From Sphingobacteriales bacterium (GTDB taxonomy: Bacteria; Bacteroidota; Bacteroidia; Chitinophagales; UBA2359), in NCBI GenBank assembly GCA_016711285.1, contig JADJTG010000013.1:536001-600000 (forward strand): a stretch of 64,000 bases of DNA, read 5' to 3'. The notes below the pieces were generated by a model that searched no databases, was not told the DNA's origin, and saw nothing but the letters and a program-made list of their open reading frames with translations. Below are positions 61,328 to 64,000 of this stretch, one piece after another. Position numbers and translations under genes: made by a program. How positions within the stretch are numbered: position 1 is the first letter of the stretch; every line of letters begins with the position of its first letter.

Positions 61328-61797
61328 ATAAAAAAATTAAAATAATTTTGTAAAAATAAAAGACAAAGTTAAGGCTAACTAACAACTCTATATAGGACAG
61401 TTGTGTGTAAAAATAGCGATCAATAATCTTTATGACATGATATGCCTGATTTGACCTTACAAAGGTGCTCTGTTTTTATTGTTGTTACAAGAATTTTTTT
61501 ATGTATTTGTACCTTATTTTATTGTTATTTTTATTTATAAATTATTTATTAATAATTGATTAATGATATTTTTTGTACATAAAATATAAAATATTTTTAA
61601 AATATTTTAAAAAATAAAGAATAAAAAGCGTTTCTGACAATAGTGTGTAGAAAAGCCCTTACATAGAAACAGATATATCATATTTAGTGAAAATTTAATA
61701 AAAAATATATACCTTACAAGCCTGAAAATTCAGGTGCTATTGCATTGCTCCATTGACAGTATATTTTTATAATTTTAAAAAACATACATTATATTCA
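61328..61797. other. Divergent A/T-rich region between the two terminal genes
   Basis: 470 bases of mostly A/T sequence. On the minus strand TAACTTTG (complement of 61364-61371) is a -7 box candidate for the Kazal gene. For the PNGase F-like gene (+) no clear box was found. No small ORF was judged real. Confidence 0.4.
61364..61371 (-). promoter_or_regulatory. -7 box (TAACTTTG) for the Kazal protein gene
   Basis: TAACTTTG on the minus strand lies 36 bases before the ATG at 61327. The nearest TTG is too close to act as -33. Confidence 0.35.
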
Positions 61798-64000
61798 ATG
61801 AAACATTATATTTTTTACTTACTATTTATCTGTTGTACTTGGAATCTGCTCGTGGCACAAAGCGGAGATACAACAGTAGTACAAACATTTACTTTTCAAA
61901 CCCCTAATCCGCCGGCTTGGAGTACTTATAGCGGTGTATTCGATTTTCCTGATGGCTCGGAAAGTTATCAGCGTATTCTTATGGTACAAACCCTCAAATG
62001 CGATGCTGCTACCAATCAGGACAACTACCCCTGCGGCGAGTGGGATTATCTTACCTACACCTACGTTACCGACAGCAGTGGTGTTTGGGACTCTACGCGC
62101 TATGTAATACCCAATTTTTTAGTCAATGACAATGCCGTGGACGAATACGCCTACACAGCGTCACCCACTTTTTCCTATTATCAGCAGATGCAGCAGGTTG
62201 CAACATATTCACCCAACGCCGTTTTTCAAAATTTTTCTTTGAGTTCCGGCACATCATCTGCCGCCGCCGTCAGTGGCAACGCTGTACGCCATCAGTACAA
62301 ATGGACTGCCGACGAACTATGGCAAAGCGGTTTGAGTGCGGGCGAAATAGATGCTTTGAGTTTTGAAGTGCAACAAGGAAGTACCCTCAAAAACTTGCAG
62401 CTGCGATTAGCCAACACGCTCAACAATTTAGAAAATACATTTTTAGAAAACGAATCTTTCAGCACCGTATATCAACAACACAGCACTTTGAACAGCGGAA
62501 CAGCTACGCTGTATTTTAAAGAGCCTTTTCTATGGGACGGTGCTTCGGATATTCTGTTGGATATTTCATTTTATCGTGATGCAGCCGCACCCGAACCCGT
62601 ATTGATGTGGGAAACTACCCCTTCCAATCAGGTATGGGCGAGCAACAGTGGTACATATTTGGAATTTGACGGTAGCGGAAAATATGTAAATCTGGGAGCA
62701 GCGGCGCAAATCAGCGGCAATGCACCGCGCACCATAGAAATGTGGGCACGCGCCGAAGCCTTCAACGATGCGGGTATTTTTCAGGCGGGTATTACCGGTT
62801 CGGTGGGGCAGGATTTTTCGTTGCGCACTATGACCACCAACAACCTGTGGCGTATGCAACAATGGGGCGCACCCGATTTTAATGTCACCTTAGCCAACAG
62901 CCTCAACAACTGGCATCACTACGCTGTAGTATATAACGGCACACAAACATTAGTATATTACGATGGCAATTTAGCCGGACAAAAAACATACAATATCAAT
63001 ACCGGAGCACAGGATTTTTGGCTGGCGCGTTGGGACAATTCTTATTTAAAAGGAAAAATAGACGAAGTGCGCGTGTGGAACACTGCCCTCAGTGCTACTG
63101 CGATTGCCGATTGGAAAAACAAAAAAATAGATGCTTCGCACCCCAATTACAGCGACCTGAGAGCCGATTTTGGTTTAGATGAAGGCGGCGGTGTTGCCGT
63201 CAATAGCAATGCCAACAACCTCAAAGGATATTTAAAATTAAAACCCCAATGGAAAAAATGGCAAGCCGCAGAGATTAATCATTTGGCAAGCAATAGCAAC
63301 TTACGCCCACTCATCACCTTTTATCGCAGCGAAGAAGCCGCCCAAGTTCAAAGTATCAGTGTTACAGACACCATTCAAAATGAATATGATGTATTGGTAT
63401 TATTCAATAATCCCGATGGTTTTAAAATAGAAGATGACGCACCCAATCACCCCAAATTACCCACCGACACTTTGTATGTATGGAAAGCGGGCTATTCTTA
63501 TATTTACGACCAAAACGGCAACAAAACCGACTCTGTTGCCATTGCTCCGCAACAAAGTATTAGCCGTCAGGACAAAACCTATTACAGTCCGGTGGTGCGC
63601 TACGAAATCGGACGCTACATCACACCTTACGGCATCAATTTAGATTTAGGAGCGGGCTTTTCGTGGGTATATGATGTCACCGATTATGCACCTATTTTGC
63701 GCAATAAAGTGCGTCTTTCATCAGGCAATGCACAAGAATTGTTGGATTTGAAATTTTTATTTATCAAAGGCACGCCGCCGCGTCCGGTGCTGGGTATCAA
63801 AAATCTGTGGAGTGGCAATTTTCTGTATTCCGATATATCAAGTGAAAAAAAATGCGAGCCGGTAAGTTTCAAAGTACCCGAAAATTTTGAAGCATTTAAA
63901 GTAATTACCCGCACCACCGGTTACGATTTTCCATCGCCGAGCGGTTGTGGTGAATTTTGCGAAAAAACCCATTATTTAAGTGTCAATGCACCCACGCCGC
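61798..64000 (+). CDS. Peptide-N-glycosidase F-related protein with LamG domain (partial)
   Basis: An open frame of 734 codons continues past the window edge. The signal peptide ends near NLLVAQS. The PNGase F-like start is SYQRILMVQTLKCD, followed about 10 residues later by PCGEWDYLTYTYV. A LamG/concanavalin-like domain lies at residues about 286-441 (TYLEFDGSGKYVNLGAAAQI, NWHHYAVVYNG, GKIDEVRVWN). The C-terminal PNGase F-like half returns with SGCGEFCEKTHYLSVNA near residue 716. PNGase F cleaves N-glycans from Asn on proteins; the fold is used by secreted enzymes and by related binding proteins. Without the end, the sorting signal cannot be seen. It is divergent from the Kazal protein. Confidence 0.85.
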   Translation, partial: MKHYIFYLLFICCTWNLLVAQSGDTTVVQTFTFQTPNPPAWSTYSGVFDFPDGSESYQRILMVQTLKCDAATNQDNYPCGEWDYLTYTYVTDSSGVWDSTRYVIPNFLVNDNAVDEYAYTASPTFSYYQQMQQVATYSPNAVFQNFSLSSGTSSAAAVSGNAVRHQYKWTADELWQSGLSAGEIDALSFEVQQGSTLKNLQLRLANTLNNLENTFLENESFSTVYQQHSTLNSGTATLYFKEPFLWDGASDILLDISFYRDAAAPEPVLMWETTPSNQVWASNSGTYLEFDGSGKYVNLGAAAQISGNAPRTIEMWARAEAFNDAGIFQAGITGSVGQDFSLRTMTTNNLWRMQQWGAPDFNVTLANSLNNWHHYAVVYNGTQTLVYYDGNLAGQKTYNINTGAQDFWLARWDNSYLKGKIDEVRVWNTALSATAIADWKNKKIDASHPNYSDLRADFGLDEGGGVAVNSNANNLKGYLKLKPQWKKWQAAEINHLASNSNLRPLITFYRSEEAAQVQSISVTDTIQNEYDVLVLFNNPDGFKIEDDAPNHPKLPTDTLYVWKAGYSYIYDQNGNKTDSVAIAPQQSISRQDKTYYSPVVRYEIGRYITPYGINLDLGAGFSWVYDVTDYAPILRNKVRLSSGNAQELLDLKFLFIKGTPPRPVLGIKNLWSGNFLYSDISSEKKCEPVSFKVPENFEAFKVITRTTGYDFPSPSGCGEFCEKTHYLSVNAPTP

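Overview
The window reads as a chromosomal segment from a member of the phylum Bacteroidota, probably in the Saprospiria/Chitinophagia range. The evidence is: several proteins ending in type IX secretion (T9SS) type A sorting domains; a PorP/SprF-family protein; a GldN-like protein; TAnnTTTG-type -7 promoter boxes; no Shine-Dalgarno signals; a heme A synthase; a DUF4249 lipoprotein; and a 3-hydroxyanthranilate dioxygenase. The species cannot be named from the sequence.

Layout. 1-1.6 kb: the start of a secreted protein (minus) and a glycosyltransferase. 1.7-2.5 kb: an internally deleted IS630-family copy. 2.8-10.1 kb: two T9SS cargo proteins, the first a metzincin protease with a beta-helix and TSP3 repeats. 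10.1-10.8 kb: a 43-bp tandem array. 10.9-23 kb: PD40/M28/PDZ peptidase, flippase, FkbM methyltransferase with sulfatase, an unknown membrane protein with an MJ1255-like glycosyltransferase, exonuclease III, a DUF6913-like protein and an Omp85-like protein. 23-26.3 kb: a small protein, a lipoprotein, a GT2 enzyme and a second, unrelated 43-bp array. 26.3-32 kb: LRR cargo protein, PorP/SprF and another T9SS cargo protein. 32-35 kb: a PEBP protein, GT2, THEP1-like NTPase and a GldN-like lipoprotein. 35.2-39.4 kb: a five-gene minus-strand operon of lipoproteins, a heme-motif lipoprotein and a Tat-type phosphatase-superfamily protein. 39.8-44 kb: heme A synthase, GNAT, DUF4249, a small lipoprotein, tRNA-Cys and FolB. 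44.3-49.5 kb: a gingipain-like C25 protease and an O-antigen ligase-like protein. 49.5-51.6 kb: a cation diffusion facilitator gene split by a full IS630-family element. 51.7-55.2 kb: zinc-finger anti-sigma factor with ECF sigma factor, a lipoprotein, a beta-barrel protein, 3-HAO and YtxH. 55.3-61.3 kb: one giant (about 1990 aa) protein with ten Kazal domains. 61.8 kb to the end: a PNGase F-related protein with an inserted LamG domain, cut by the window edge.

The dominant theme is secreted and surface biology: T9SS parts and cargo, proteases (metzincin, C25, M28), a very large protease-inhibitor-like protein, a deglycosylase-like protein, and envelope glycan genes.

A technical point governs the annotation. 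About 33 one-base reading-frame breaks occur in 17 genes. Nearly all can be repaired by changing the length of a short homopolymer by one base, and in most of the genes the corrected total length is then a multiple of three. I read these as consensus errors of the assembly, so I annotate the affected genes at full length instead of as fragments.
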